32,528 bases of DNA from Planctomycetaceae bacterium (GCA_013360495.1 JABWBM010000016.1:1-32528), one strand, 5' to 3'; positions 22,415 to 30,992 are shown, counted from the stretch's first letter. Numbers and translations are program-made. Notes: generated by a model not told the origin, from the letters alone.

Positions 22415-24238
22415 ATGAACATCGCTTTCCGCTTCATGTGGATCACCGGACTGATCGTCGCCCTGTCAGGCCTTGCCACGGGTCAAGCCATCGACCCCAC
22501 CGGAAAATTCGAGGAAGAACAGCAGATATATGAAGCGATGGTCAAACGCCCGCCCCTCTTTTTGCGCACGCGCGCCTTCGAACGCTTTGCGAGAACCAAG
22601 GACGCCCGCGCGCTCGACGCCCTGATTAAGCGTTACGAAAAGCCGGGCGAATTTCCCGACCACGAGCAGTACCTCATCGCCGGAATCTGCGCCGATAACT
22701 TCAACGGCGCCGACTTCGTCGACACCATGAACAAGTGGTCGTCGAAGTACAAGGACGCCCCCCACGCATGGCTCTGGTACAACACGCTGCGCGTGAACAC
22801 GAAGCATCGCGATCCCGCCCTCGCCCTTGAAATCCTGAGTACCAAGAAACACGACATCTTTTTCCGCGCCGCCGCTTTGGAGGCCCTCGGCTCCCTCGGC
22901 GATGTCGACGCCATCAGTCAGGGCATCACGGCCGCGCTCTCGCCGGCGAACGCGCCTCGCGACAAGGATGACCGCTCCCTGCTCGTCGAAAGCGCCGCTT
23001 CCGCGCTGCGCGGCGCGAAGAACAGCCGGGGTGACTCGAAGTTCCTGGCCGCCGGAGAACTGGTGATCGCTGCCGCCACCGAGGAGAAGACCCTGCTCCC
23101 GCGGACGACACTCGCTGTCGGCCGCATCTTCGCCGACCTCTTCGACAGCGAAAAGATATTTACCAATGCCAGCGCCTGGCGCGCCATGCTGCAAGGCGCC
23201 GCCCCGAAAGAGGAAAGCGAAGAAGGCCGCAAGGGCACCAGCGCGCGCTTTATCGGCGTCGAGGGCTCGGGGACGCACATCGTCTTTGTGTGCGACGCCT
23301 CGGACTCCATGCTCATCCCGCTCACCAAAGAAGAGAAAGAAGAACTGAAAAAGAAGGGACCGACCACGGGCAAAGGACGCGACGAAGACAGTAACCAGTC
23401 GCCGGTCAGCCACGCATGGGCTGATGCCTTCTTCGCCAACGCGAACAAGAAAGACGACAAGAAAGAGGGCGAGGGCGGCAACGATCCGGACGACGACATC
23501 GCGAAGTTACCATGGGACAAGATCAACAACCGCTTCGAGGCCCTGCGCGAATTCCTCAAACTCGCGCTCAAGGGACTCGACAAGGACATGGACTTCGCCG
23601 TGGTGCTCTTCGGCGACAAAGCAGAAACGCTCAAGACCACCCCGAAGCTTATACCAGCGACCACCAAGAACATCGACGCCGCCGTCGATGAGGTGATGAA
23701 AATGAAACCCGGCCCGAAAGCGCCGAACCGTCCCCATGGAACATTGATGGGGACGACCAACGTCCACGGCGCGCTGATGCTCGCCTTCCAGCTTACGCGA
23801 AATAAGACCATCCCGGCCTGTGAGCACGTCGACAAGACCGGTTACAACGACGGCGCTGACACCATCTTCCTCCTGAGCGACGGCGAACCGACCTCCGACA
23901 ACTACCCGCAACTCGACAAGCGCGAGCCGGACATTCAGGTCGGCGACCCTGAAGCGAAGACCGCCGGACCCAATCAGGAACAAGTGATCTACAACGGCCC
24001 CTATGTCTGGCAACCGTGGACATATCTCCTGCGGGATATTCACCGCATGAACATGTTCCGCAAGCTCGAGATCAACTGCATCGGCATCGGCGAGGCGAAT
24101 ATCAACCTGCTCAACCGCATCGCGCGCCTCGGCCTTGGCAGCGTGCGCAATATCTCTGGCGACGCGACGGCGCCGGGTGCGAACAACCCCGGCGGCAAGG
24201 GCGGCGGGAAAAAGGGCGGCAAAGGCGGCAAGAAATAG
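22415..24238 (+). CDS. Secreted HEAT-like and VWA domain protein
   Basis: A 607-residue protein with a signal peptide (residues 1-24, ending SGLATGQA). Residues 30-260 are helical, with HEAT-like repeats (FRAAALEALGSLGDVDAI). A VWA domain begins at THIVFVCDASDSM; its metal site is complete: DASDS (294-298), Thr in GTTNVHGALML, Asp in FLLSDGEPTSD. A highly charged insertion of about 70 residues (Lys/Glu/Asp-rich, near 303-370) interrupts the VWA fold. The tail is Gly/Lys-rich (GGKGGGKKGGKGGKK). AAAGGGA precedes the ATG. Similar HEAT-VWA proteins are frequent in planctomycetes. Likely a metal-dependent adhesion or scaffold protein outside the cytoplasmic membrane. Confidence 0.88.
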   Translation: MNIAFRFMWITGLIVALSGLATGQAIDPTGKFEEEQQIYEAMVKRPPLFLRTRAFERFARTKDARALDALIKRYEKPGEFPDHEQYLIAGICADNFNGADFVDTMNKWSSKYKDAPHAWLWYNTLRVNTKHRDPALALEILSTKKHDIFFRAAALEALGSLGDVDAISQGITAALSPANAPRDKDDRSLLVESAASALRGAKNSRGDSKFLAAGELVIAAATEEKTLLPRTTLAVGRIFADLFDSEKIFTNASAWRAMLQGAAPKEESEEGRKGTSARFIGVEGSGTHIVFVCDASDSMLIPLTKEEKEELKKKGPTTGKGRDEDSNQSPVSHAWADAFFANANKKDDKKEGEGGNDPDDDIAKLPWDKINNRFEALREFLKLALKGLDKDMDFAVVLFGDKAETLKTTPKLIPATTKNIDAAVDEVMKMKPGPKAPNRPHGTLMGTTNVHGALMLAFQLTRNKTIPACEHVDKTGYNDGADTIFLLSDGEPTSDNYPQLDKREPDIQVGDPEAKTAGPNQEQVIYNGPYVWQPWTYLLRDIHRMNMFRKLEINCIGIGEANINLLNRIARLGLGSVRNISGDATAPGANNPGGKGGGKKGGKGGKK

Positions 24239-24299
24239 CGCCGCCTACCGCTCGGACGCGCGCCCTGATTGGCTCTTGGCTGCGTAAATTGGCGGAAAT

Positions 24300-25199
24300 C
24301 TAGGTTAGGTAATCCCTGGGCGCGAACATCGACACCGAGCGTGGCGCCACCAGCGCCTCCACCGGCAGCATTCCGCGGTATTCGCCATCCGCTTGCATCG
24401 GAATCTCTGAACCATCGGCCGGCTCCATGCGGATATGCTTCGCCTGAAAGCGTTGCACTCCCGGTAGCCGTTCAAACTGCCGGAAAAAAGCGCCAGCGAT
24501 CAGCCGGGGAAACGCGCGCCGGATGTTGAGCTTTGTCGCAATGACGTCAAAGACGCCATCGTCCGGCTTGGCGTGGCTCGCGAATTCCACCGGTCCGCCG
24601 TAACTGCGGAAGTTGGCACAGTTGACATAACTGAACACGCCCTTGTCCTCGCCGTCGGCGATTACCCGGATGGCGTAGTGGGGGAGGCGTTGTAGTTCCC
24701 GTAGCACCAGCGGCACATAGTCGAGCATATGAATCGGCCCGCTGCGTTGCTCTTCGAGCCGCTGCACGGCAAGCGCGTCGAAGCCGGCGCTCAGCATCAT
24801 GAGGAAGCGGCTGCGGCTACTATCCATCTCGCCGCAGTCGAGCCGCGCGACGGAATTCGACAGCACGGCTTCAAGCACCGCGCGCGGGTCGTCCTTGTAG
24901 CCGAATTCCTTGGCGATGGCGTTGCCAGTACCGAGTGGGACCATGCCGAAAGGTGTTATCGATCCGGGCGGCAAGCCATTGAGGACTTCGTGACAAGTGC
25001 CGTCACCACCGACGCTCAGAATGCCGTTCACCTTGTCGTGATACGCCCGCGCTAGTTCGCGCGCGTGACCAGCATGACAGGTCGGTTCGACGAAGACCTC
25101 ATGGCCCGCGCCGCCAAGCATACGCTGGATCATCGAGAGACGCCGCATCCCCCGGCCGCGGCCGGAGACGGGATTGACGACGACCAAGTATTTACCCAT
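24300..25199 (-). CDS. Diacylglycerol kinase family lipid kinase
   Basis: A 299-residue enzyme of the DAGK catalytic family (DgkB/YegS-like), which phosphorylates diacylglycerol or a related lipid using ATP. It shows the start VVVNPVSGRGRG, the nucleotide-binding GGDGT (64-68) and GTGNAIAKEFG (90-100), and later DGVFDVI plus IPMQADGEYRG. The ATG at 25199 overlaps the end of the aminotransferase gene by 8 bases. It is the last gene of the operon that begins with the CheY-like gene. Substrate cannot be read from sequence: diacylglycerol, sphingoid bases or other lipids are all possible. Confidence 0.9.
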   Translation of the reverse strand: MGKYLVVVNPVSGRGRGMRRLSMIQRMLGGAGHEVFVEPTCHAGHARELARAYHDKVNGILSVGGDGTCHEVLNGLPPGSITPFGMVPLGTGNAIAKEFGYKDDPRAVLEAVLSNSVARLDCGEMDSSRSRFLMMLSAGFDALAVQRLEEQRSGPIHMLDYVPLVLRELQRLPHYAIRVIADGEDKGVFSYVNCANFRSYGGPVEFASHAKPDDGVFDVIATKLNIRRAFPRLIAGAFFRQFERLPGVQRFQAKHIRMEPADGSEIPMQADGEYRGMLPVEALVAPRSVSMFAPRDYLT

Positions 25200-26067
25200 G
25201 CGCGATGGCTTTCTCGCACAACGCGCGGTAAGCGCCAATGAGCTTTTGCGTCACCGGGCCGGGGCAACCGTTGCCTATGGCGTGATCGTCGATGCGCGTG
25301 ATGGGCATGACATCGCGCGTGGTGCTGGTGATGAAGGCCTCGTCGGCGCCGAGAATATCGGCGGGCGGATAAAGGCCTTCCTTCACTTTCTGGCCCAGTT
25401 CCTTGCAGACTTGTACCACTTTCGCGCGCGTGACGCCGGAAAGAATGCCGACAGCAAGCTCCGGCGTGAAGACCACGCCGCCCTTGACGAAGAACACGTT
25501 CGATGTCGTGCATTCCGTCAGGTGGCCCGACGCGCTCAACATCAATGCTTCCGTCGCGCCGACCTTCTTGGCTTCGTCGATGGCCATGACATTGTTCAGG
25601 TAATTGCCCGTCTTGAACGCCGGGTTCGTTGCGCGGGGTGAGTTGCGCTGCACACTCGCGGTGTGCAGCTTCCCGCCTTCCTTGTAGAGCGCATCGCTCC
25701 AAACGGTCAGCGGCTTCGTGATCACGATCGTCGTCTGGCGCTTGCACGACGCCGTGGAGAGGTCGATCTCGCCCTCGCCTCGCGTGACAATGACGCGCAC
25801 GTAGCTTTCGGGGTTCTTTGAGCGCTTGTGCATGCGTTCCATCTCGGCGCGGAACTCAACGTTGGAATAGGGCAGCGGAAGCCCGATGCCCGCCGCAGAA
25901 TTATTGAGCCGCGCGAGGTGTTCCTCGGCGAAGAGCAGCTTGCCTTTCCATGTGCGCACGACCTCGTACACTGAATCGCCGAAAAGAAAGCCGTGGTCGA
26001 GAATGGAAACCTTGGCGTTTTCAAGCGCAACGTCGGCGCAATCGATGCTGATGGTGAGCGAACTCAT
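25192..26067 (-). CDS. Class IV PLP-dependent aminotransferase
   Basis: A 291-residue enzyme of the branched-chain / D-amino acid aminotransferase fold. Motifs seen: DHGFLFGDSVYEVVRTW near residue 24, the Schiff-base Lys152 (NPAFKTGNYLNNV), Glu185 in LTECTTSNVFFV, and TSTTRDVMPITRID near the end, the phosphate-binding region. It could be a branched-chain aminotransferase (IlvE), a D-alanine aminotransferase or an aminodeoxychorismate lyase; the N-terminal arrangement fits the first two best. Start and preceding stop overlap as ATGA. Its place after the shikimate-pathway gene makes an aromatic or chorismate link thinkable, but this is inference. Confidence 0.9.
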   Translation of the reverse strand: MSSLTISIDCADVALENAKVSILDHGFLFGDSVYEVVRTWKGKLLFAEEHLARLNNSAAGIGLPLPYSNVEFRAEMERMHKRSKNPESYVRVIVTRGEGEIDLSTASCKRQTTIVITKPLTVWSDALYKEGGKLHTASVQRNSPRATNPAFKTGNYLNNVMAIDEAKKVGATEALMLSASGHLTECTTSNVFFVKGGVVFTPELAVGILSGVTRAKVVQVCKELGQKVKEGLYPPADILGADEAFITSTTRDVMPITRIDDHAIGNGCPGPVTQKLIGAYRALCEKAIAHG

Positions 26068-27035
26068 GGTGCGTACATTCCGAGATACCAGCGCACGGCC
26101 TCGAACAATTTCTCCGGCGCCACCATAGTCACGAACGTGCCGAGCGCAAGGAATGGGCCGAAGCAGATGGCGGAATCAACCTTCACACGAAATACATATT
26201 TACGGATCAGGATCGGCATACCGAAGATCGCGCCCGCGAACACGGCGACGACAAAAGCGAGCAAGAGTTTTGGCCAGCCTAGCAGCGCCGCCATCAGCAT
26301 CACGAGTTTTACGTCCCCTAAACCCATGGCGCCGCCGTGAACGGCCGCCTGCTTGGGCGCCAAAAACTTTCCGAAGAAACCGATGAGCCACAGGCTCGCG
26401 GCTGCCAGAGCCATCAAGACCAGCGTCGTGAGCCATGCGCGCTGCCACGGCTCGAGCGCGCGCGAGAAAAACATCGGGTCAGTGACGATGTCCTTCGGCA
26501 CGCCCCAACCATGGACGATCGGCACGAAGGGGGCAATCAAAAGCGCAAGCAAGCTGCCGCCAACCGAAATGCTGTCGGGGATGATGCGCATCTGCGCGTC
26601 GATCCAGCTCGCGATCAACAATGCTGCGCTCGCGCACGCCCAATAGGCGAAGAGCAGCCAATGCTGCAGTCCGATATGCTGCGGAACGATTAAGATGCGC
26701 CACGCGAGCAATACGAACGCGCCGCCGACCAGTAATTCCACCAACGGATAGCGCCACGAAATGCGCGTCTTGCAGGTGCGGCAGCGCGCCAGCAGCACGA
26801 TCCAGCTAAGCACCGGAATGTTTTCGTACCATTGAAGCTGCGTTTTGCAGACCGGGCAGAAACTACGCGGTTTCACCACCGAGAGGCAATAGCGCGGCAG
26901 CCGGTAGATGGCGACGTTGGCGAAACTACCCACGCATAAGCCTATGCCTGCAATGAAGGCGAGCAACATGCCGGGCTTCTCGCGCGGGATGAGCGCAAGC
27001 TGGGAGAGCAGATCCTGTTGGATGGTTCCAATCAA
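26064..27035 (-). CDS. pilD: Type IV prepilin peptidase / N-methyltransferase
   Basis: A 323-residue integral membrane protease that cleaves and methylates type IV pilins and pseudopilins. The N-terminal part has GSFANVAIYRLPR and the zinc motif CPVC...CRTC (C60, C63, C85, C88). The catalytic aspartates are Asp146 (SWIDAQMRIIPD) and Asp241 (GGAMGLGDVKL), the GxGD signature. The start used is a TTG overlapping the preceding stop as TTGA; an ATG 22 codons later would shorten the N-terminal tail. No pilin genes are in the window. Confidence 0.92.
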   Translation of the reverse strand: MIGTIQQDLLSQLALIPREKPGMLLAFIAGIGLCVGSFANVAIYRLPRYCLSVVKPRSFCPVCKTQLQWYENIPVLSWIVLLARCRTCKTRISWRYPLVELLVGGAFVLLAWRILIVPQHIGLQHWLLFAYWACASAALLIASWIDAQMRIIPDSISVGGSLLALLIAPFVPIVHGWGVPKDIVTDPMFFSRALEPWQRAWLTTLVLMALAAASLWLIGFFGKFLAPKQAAVHGGAMGLGDVKLVMLMAALLGWPKLLLAFVVAVFAGAIFGMPILIRKYVFRVKVDSAICFGPFLALGTFVTMVAPEKLFEAVRWYLGMYAP

Positions 27036-29152
27036 GCTTGTGGCACCAGGAATGAGAGCACCTTGCGCGTTGTGGTGTCCACATCGTCGCCCGGCTCGAC
27101 CTTCACAATAAAGTCTGCAATGGATTCATAGAAGGGGGTACGTCGCGGAAGCCGCACGCGCAGTTCCTCGTCGATCCCACCCGCTTCGAGTGCTGGGCGA
27201 GTGGAATCCTTGCTCAAACGCTCCCGCAAGACCTCGGGCGACGCATCAAGCCAGATGACGGTGTAGTGCTCCCGCAGCATCTTTCGGCACGCTGGCGTCT
27301 CGACGATCCCGCCGCCAACGGCGAGGACGTAAGGGGGAAGCATTTGGCAGCATGCTTTCAACGCCTGCTCTTCATATTTTCGAAACGCCGCTTCGCCTTC
27401 ACGCGCGAAGATGTCAGCAATGGATTGTTGGATACGGTTCTCGATCTCTCGATCAAGATCAACCAATAGCAGGCCAAGCTTGTCAGCGAGTCTTTGCCCG
27501 ACGGTAGTTTTTCCTGCCCCTCTGTATCCCACCAATGCAATGCATTGTGGGGGATAAATATGCTTACGGTGAAGTGCATAACTCAGAGCTTGTTCATCCA
27601 ACTCTTCCTGCCCCGCACATGTGAAAATTGAACCACCATGGAGCATTGACCAGGACAGCAATTGTGCATGCGCTTGCTGAACTAACATTCCCAAACCACC
27701 GCGCGCGCGTAGTCCGAGACGATTCGCTTCCTTGAGAAAAGGCGTTTCCGGGGGATTGTAAACGAGGTCGTATACCGCAGCGTTCGACTCTAAGGGCAAG
27801 CTGGCGAGGTCTACAGGAACTTCGTTCTCCGCCGGTCCTCCCGCCATGCCTGCCGATGTAGCATTGATGACGAGAGAGAAAGGTGTTCCGTACGAATAAG
27901 GCTGCTCGATAAATATTGCCTTATGTTTCGCCGCCAATGCCCTTCCTTTCTCGCGGTTTCGTGCGAACACGCATAATCTCTTGCATCTTCCTTTCAGGGC
28001 TTGCATGACAGCAAAGGCTGCCCCGCCGCTTCCCAAGACGAGAGTACGACAATCGGAAAGACGCGTATTGTCTGTGTAATGAAGCAGGTCGCGCAGGAAA
28101 CCTTCGATATCCGTATTGCTCGCGTCCCACCCGTATCGTCTCCGAGTCAAAGTATTGGCGGCTGTATTGCTTCGTTGTCCCATGCCGCTCAAAATCCGAG
28201 ACATAAAGCTACGCCCAAGGCGAGCAGCTCGTTCCTTAAAAGGGGTCGTAACACTAAGCGCATTGGCCTCAATCGCATCTGCGAACGCCATCGCGTCTTC
28301 GAACGAGGTTGTTTCTAATGGCAAGTAGACACCAAATTCATAAAGCGCAGGATTGTGCAGCAACGGGCTGAGCGAGTGCTGCACCGCCGAACCGATTACG
28401 CCGAGAACATACTTCGGCGGTTGCTGGCGTTTCACGCGATAGATGCGGGTCATGGCGTCGAGCGTCAGCATGCCCGGCGCGAGTGTCTCGTCGTCGTCCG
28501 CCGCGCAGTAGGTCAACGCGCTGCCCCAGAAGAGCGCCATCACGCGGGACGGAATGCCGCTTCCGCCCATGCAAAACGCCGCGAGCTTCTTGTCGCCATG
28601 CTTCTTGAATATGTCGCGGTGAATCAAATTATCGCACAGCATGTTCGCGTGTGTGGCGAGCTTCAAAATGTCGTGCGGCACGTCGCGCGTCGCTTCAATG
28701 ACGCGCTCTAATTCTTTACGGTCGGTGCGCTCAAGGTTGTGGTGGCTCAGGATGAGTTTGCAGTCGCTCTGTGGTTCGGACGCCACGCGGGGGCGTGAGG
28801 CAAGCGCGAAGCGCGTTACGCCGAACGCATCTTTGGCGCTACAAAGCTCCCCGCCCCACGGGCAATCAACCTCAATATCCACGTATGCTGCGCCGTTCTT
28901 CGCGGCTGCGAGCAACGCGTCACGCCGCTCGGTCTCGGTACCCGCCCAGCGGCCACCATCCTTTGGCAGGCGTGCCGTGACGATCACGGGCAGCGTCGCG
29001 CTCGACAATAAAGAAAGCAGTCGTGGAATAAGCTCCGGCGCCGTATCGATGCGGATCTCGACGATGTCCGCGCCGCGATCGGCATAGCGCGAAAAGCGCC
29101 GCGCGAAACCGGCGAGGAGCGCTTCGGACAATGGCAGGGTGACGACGAGCAC
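27032..29152 (-). CDS. Trifunctional shikimate-pathway protein: AroD-AroE-AroK fusion
   Basis: A 706-residue protein with three consecutive enzymes. Residues 1-235: type I 3-dehydroquinate dehydratase, with SHHN (136-139, catalytic His) and Schiff-base Lys164 in DILKLATHA. Residues 247-505: shikimate dehydrogenase, with SLSPLLHN, catalytic Lys306 in VTTPFKE, NTD at 346-348, the NADP loop LGSGGAAF and NATSAGM. Residues 535-706: shikimate kinase, with Walker A GYRGAGKTT (542-550), DLD, GEAAFR, VGGGIV and RPAL. Together they convert 3-dehydroquinate to shikimate 3-phosphate. The start is a GTG with AGGAAAGG six bases upstream; the open frame continues into cheX but there it is out of the real frame. 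AroD-AroE fusions are known in plants and some bacteria; the added C-terminal AroK is unusual. Confidence 0.92.
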   Translation of the reverse strand: MLVVTLPLSEALLAGFARRFSRYADRGADIVEIRIDTAPELIPRLLSLLSSATLPVIVTARLPKDGGRWAGTETERRDALLAAAKNGAAYVDIEVDCPWGGELCSAKDAFGVTRFALASRPRVASEPQSDCKLILSHHNLERTDRKELERVIEATRDVPHDILKLATHANMLCDNLIHRDIFKKHGDKKLAAFCMGGSGIPSRVMALFWGSALTYCAADDDETLAPGMLTLDAMTRIYRVKRQQPPKYVLGVIGSAVQHSLSPLLHNPALYEFGVYLPLETTSFEDAMAFADAIEANALSVTTPFKERAARLGRSFMSRILSGMGQRSNTAANTLTRRRYGWDASNTDIEGFLRDLLHYTDNTRLSDCRTLVLGSGGAAFAVMQALKGRCKRLCVFARNREKGRALAAKHKAIFIEQPYSYGTPFSLVINATSAGMAGGPAENEVPVDLASLPLESNAAVYDLVYNPPETPFLKEANRLGLRARGGLGMLVQQAHAQLLSWSMLHGGSIFTCAGQEELDEQALSYALHRKHIYPPQCIALVGYRGAGKTTVGQRLADKLGLLLVDLDREIENRIQQSIADIFAREGEAAFRKYEEQALKACCQMLPPYVLAVGGGIVETPACRKMLREHYTVIWLDASPEVLRERLSKDSTRPALEAGGIDEELRVRLPRRTPFYESIADFIVKVEPGDDVDTTTRKVLSFLVPQA

Positions 29153-29178
29153 GGCGGGCCTTTCCTGCCCGCCATCCT

Positions 29179-29643
29179 CTAATCCATCAGGCAGACTTCC
29201 AGCGTAAAGAGGCCGAGCTCTGACTGGAAAGGAACGACCAAAGTCGGGTAGGACTGATTCGTCACGACTTGCATGCCTTTGCCAGTGACGACGTTGGGAA
29301 TCGAGATCGTGAGGTTGAGGCCGAACTTGTTCAGCTCGACCTTGGCGCTGCCGCCGATGATGTTGCAGAGTTCGCCCACACCGTCGCAGATGTCGCCGTC
29401 CGACAGCTTCCCGTTCATGCCGAGGAATTTGGCGATGTATTTCTCCGCCGAATCGTGATCGAAGGCAAGCACGATGGAGCCACGCACCTTTCCCGAGAGG
29501 CCGAGCACGGCCGTGATATCCGCTGTCGTTTGGGTTCCGGCCTTCTTGATGACAAGTTGGCCGTGGCTCGCGTTTGTGCCGAGCATGGTGACGCAGGTCG
29601 TCAGCGCCGCCTGAACGAAAGCGTTGAGGTACTCGACCTTCAT
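29179..29643 (-). CDS. cheX: CheX-like CheY-P phosphatase
   Basis: A 154-residue protein of the CheC/CheX/FliY fold, which dephosphorylates CheY-type receivers. The catalytic E-x-x-N is Glu91/Asn94 in GVGELCNIIGGSAK, followed by the typical helix-strand-strand order ending in LGLFTLEVCL. Its ATG overlaps the stop of the upstream receiver gene as ATGA, so the two proteins are made together, fitting an enzyme-substrate pair. No receptors, CheA or flagellar genes are in view, so the pair may serve another signalling route, for example pilus control or gene regulation. Confidence 0.9.
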   Translation of the reverse strand: MKVEYLNAFVQAALTTCVTMLGTNASHGQLVIKKAGTQTTADITAVLGLSGKVRGSIVLAFDHDSAEKYIAKFLGMNGKLSDGDICDGVGELCNIIGGSAKVELNKFGLNLTISIPNVVTGKGMQVVTNQSYPTLVVPFQSELGLFTLEVCLMD

Positions 29644-30035
29644 GTCTTCTCGGCTCCACCGATGACGCGTTTGACGGTTTCGATGATGTCAAAACTGCTG
29701 GCCGGTTTTTCGAGGATCGCGGCGACGCCGAGCTGCTCGAGCCGCTCCTTCGCCGACGGATCCTCGAAAGCGCTGTAGACGATGATCTTGGCGTTGGGGT
29801 GCATGTCGATGATGGTCTTCATTGAGTCCTCGCCGCTGATCTCCGGCATGTTGAGGTCCATGAAGATGATGTCGAAGGCGTGGTTGGAGATGGCGAGGAC
29901 GGCTTCCATGCCACTCGCGGCTTCCACGACCTCGAGCTTGCTGTTCTTGAGAATGCGGGAGAGCACTTGACGCACGGACTTCTGGTCGTCGACCACGAGC
30001 GCCAGTTTGCCGATGATTTTTCCAGTGAATGCCAT
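29640..30035 (-). CDS. CheY-like single-domain response regulator
   Basis: A 131-residue receiver domain without output domain. The acidic pair is Asp16/Asp17 (LVVDDQKSVRQVL), the phosphoacceptor Asp60 (FMDLNMPEISG), the switch Ser88 (VYSAF) and Lys110 (EKPASS). The ATG at 30035 is chosen because GGGGGA lies just before it and it matches the domain start; the frame continues to 30146 without a better site. It heads a six-gene operon in which CheX is the next gene. Confidence 0.92.
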   Translation of the reverse strand: MAFTGKIIGKLALVVDDQKSVRQVLSRILKNSKLEVVEAASGMEAVLAISNHAFDIIFMDLNMPEISGEDSMKTIIDMHPNAKIIVYSAFEDPSAKERLEQLGVAAILEKPASSFDIIETVKRVIGGAEKT

Positions 30036-30263
30036 ATTCCCCCGATGCGGTGTGGGCATGCGTCTTTTATCACCCGCCGCCAAAAATGACAACGCGAGAG
30101 GCGTCCGGCGGGACGAACTCAATGGGACGCTTGCTCCCGCGCGCACGTTGACAGGTTGAGTGGCGAGCGATAGCCTGCCTGCTCCCGTGACGGCGGATTT
30201 CGGCGTTCGCGCAAAGCGCGGACTTCCGGTATCATCGTTGCGGTCATGACGATGAAGAACGAC

Positions 30264-30340
30264 GGCAGGATAGCTCAGCTGGTTAGAGCGACGGTTTCAT
30301 AAGCCGTAGGTCGAGAGTTCAAGTCTCTCTCCTGCTACCA
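30264..30340 (+). tRNA. tRNA with CAT anticodon (Met, possibly Ile2)
   Basis: A complete 77-base tRNA with encoded CCA. Acceptor GGCAGGA (30264-30270) pairs with TCCTGCT; the D arm contains AGCTCAGCTGGTTAGAGC; the anticodon arm is ACGGTTTCATAAGCCGT with CAT; the T arm is GAGAG-TTCAAGT-CTCTC. It lacks initiator features (no unpaired first base, no triple GC in the anticodon stem). Elongator Met is most likely; an Ile tRNA with lysidine-modified C34 has the same anticodon and cannot be excluded. Confidence 0.93.
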
Positions 30341-30800
30341 AACATCAAACAAGGCTGTGGGAGTGGCCCTTGCACTTTCGCGGCCTTGTTCGCTAACGAG
30401 GTTTTGGTTGGTTTTATGAATCTCGCGAAGCACGGTATTGGGCTTCGCTCGCCCATTTTCCCACAGCGGCCAGTCCAATACCGGCGATCACGCCGGGAGC
30501 GATGGCGATTTGACCGTTCGGGATGAGCGCACCGGCCGCTTGAGAATGAACGTGTTGAACTTCACCCAGAACAGCCTTGTTTTGGCCATGGGGTTCCGTT
30601 CGCCGGTGAGATTTCGGCGCCACGAAGGGCGTGAGCGGCGCTCGTGAGTGTGGGGTTGCACAGGTTTGAGAATTTATGGCGATACCAACAGCCCGGCATG
30701 ACGCCGCACGACACCGGCGCGGGAGGTGTTTACGATGCTGATGCCTCTGGATTCCCGCACGATCCCATTCTAAACTCAGTCACTTGAAAACCGGGTTTCC

Positions 30801-30837
30801 AAAAAGCTACGCCAACCGGCGTGGTTTTTTGTTTTTT
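30801..30837 (+). terminator. Bidirectional Rho-independent terminator
   Basis: AAAAAGCTACGCC - AACC - GGCGTGGTTTTTT, then GTTTTTT: a GC stem flanked by A and T runs, with T tracts on both strands. On the + strand it could end the tRNA-side transcript before guaA. Confidence 0.8.
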
Positions 30838-30850
30838 GAGGTATCTCGGC

Positions 30851-30958
30851 GTCATTCCCGCGACACGAGGCAAGCGGAGCGTTACGCCGAATGCAGCGGG
30901 GATCCAGTTCGAGTGACCGATAGAGCGGGTTCTGGATGCCCGCCTGCGCGGGCATGAC
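30851..30958. repeat. REP-like GTCATTCCCGCG element
   Basis: It starts GTCATTCCCGCG (30851-30862) and ends CGCGGGCATGAC (30947-30958), a near-perfect terminal inverted repeat. Internal GGGATCCAG and CTGGATGCCCGCC are also in opposite orientation. It matches a widespread class of short dispersed repeats built on GTCATTCCCGC...CTGGAT. A half-copy (CTCTGGATTCCCGCACG) lies at about 30745-30761. Confidence 0.65.
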
Positions 30959-30992
30959 ATTACGTGAGCGTTTTGGCATAGAGTAAAGACCC

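Larger units (their letters stand above)
30341..30992. other. 652-base region without a gene between tRNA and guaA
   Basis: It holds an inverted repeat right after the tRNA (AACAAGGC 30348-30355 with GCCTTGTT 30383-30390), a bidirectional terminator (30801-30837) and a REP-like repeat (30851-30958). Open frames of about 70 codons on both strands show no motif. The guaA promoter must lie near the end of this stretch. Confidence 0.5.

Noticed and set aside
22466-24043. Long - strand frames over the VWA gene
   Set aside because: Antisense shadows of a gene with clear VWA metal-site motifs.
29153-29692. Upstream extension of the Aro fusion frame by 180 codons
   Set aside because: This part is cheX read in the wrong frame (Arg/His-rich, no motif); a GTG with a good ribosome binding site starts the real gene at 29152.
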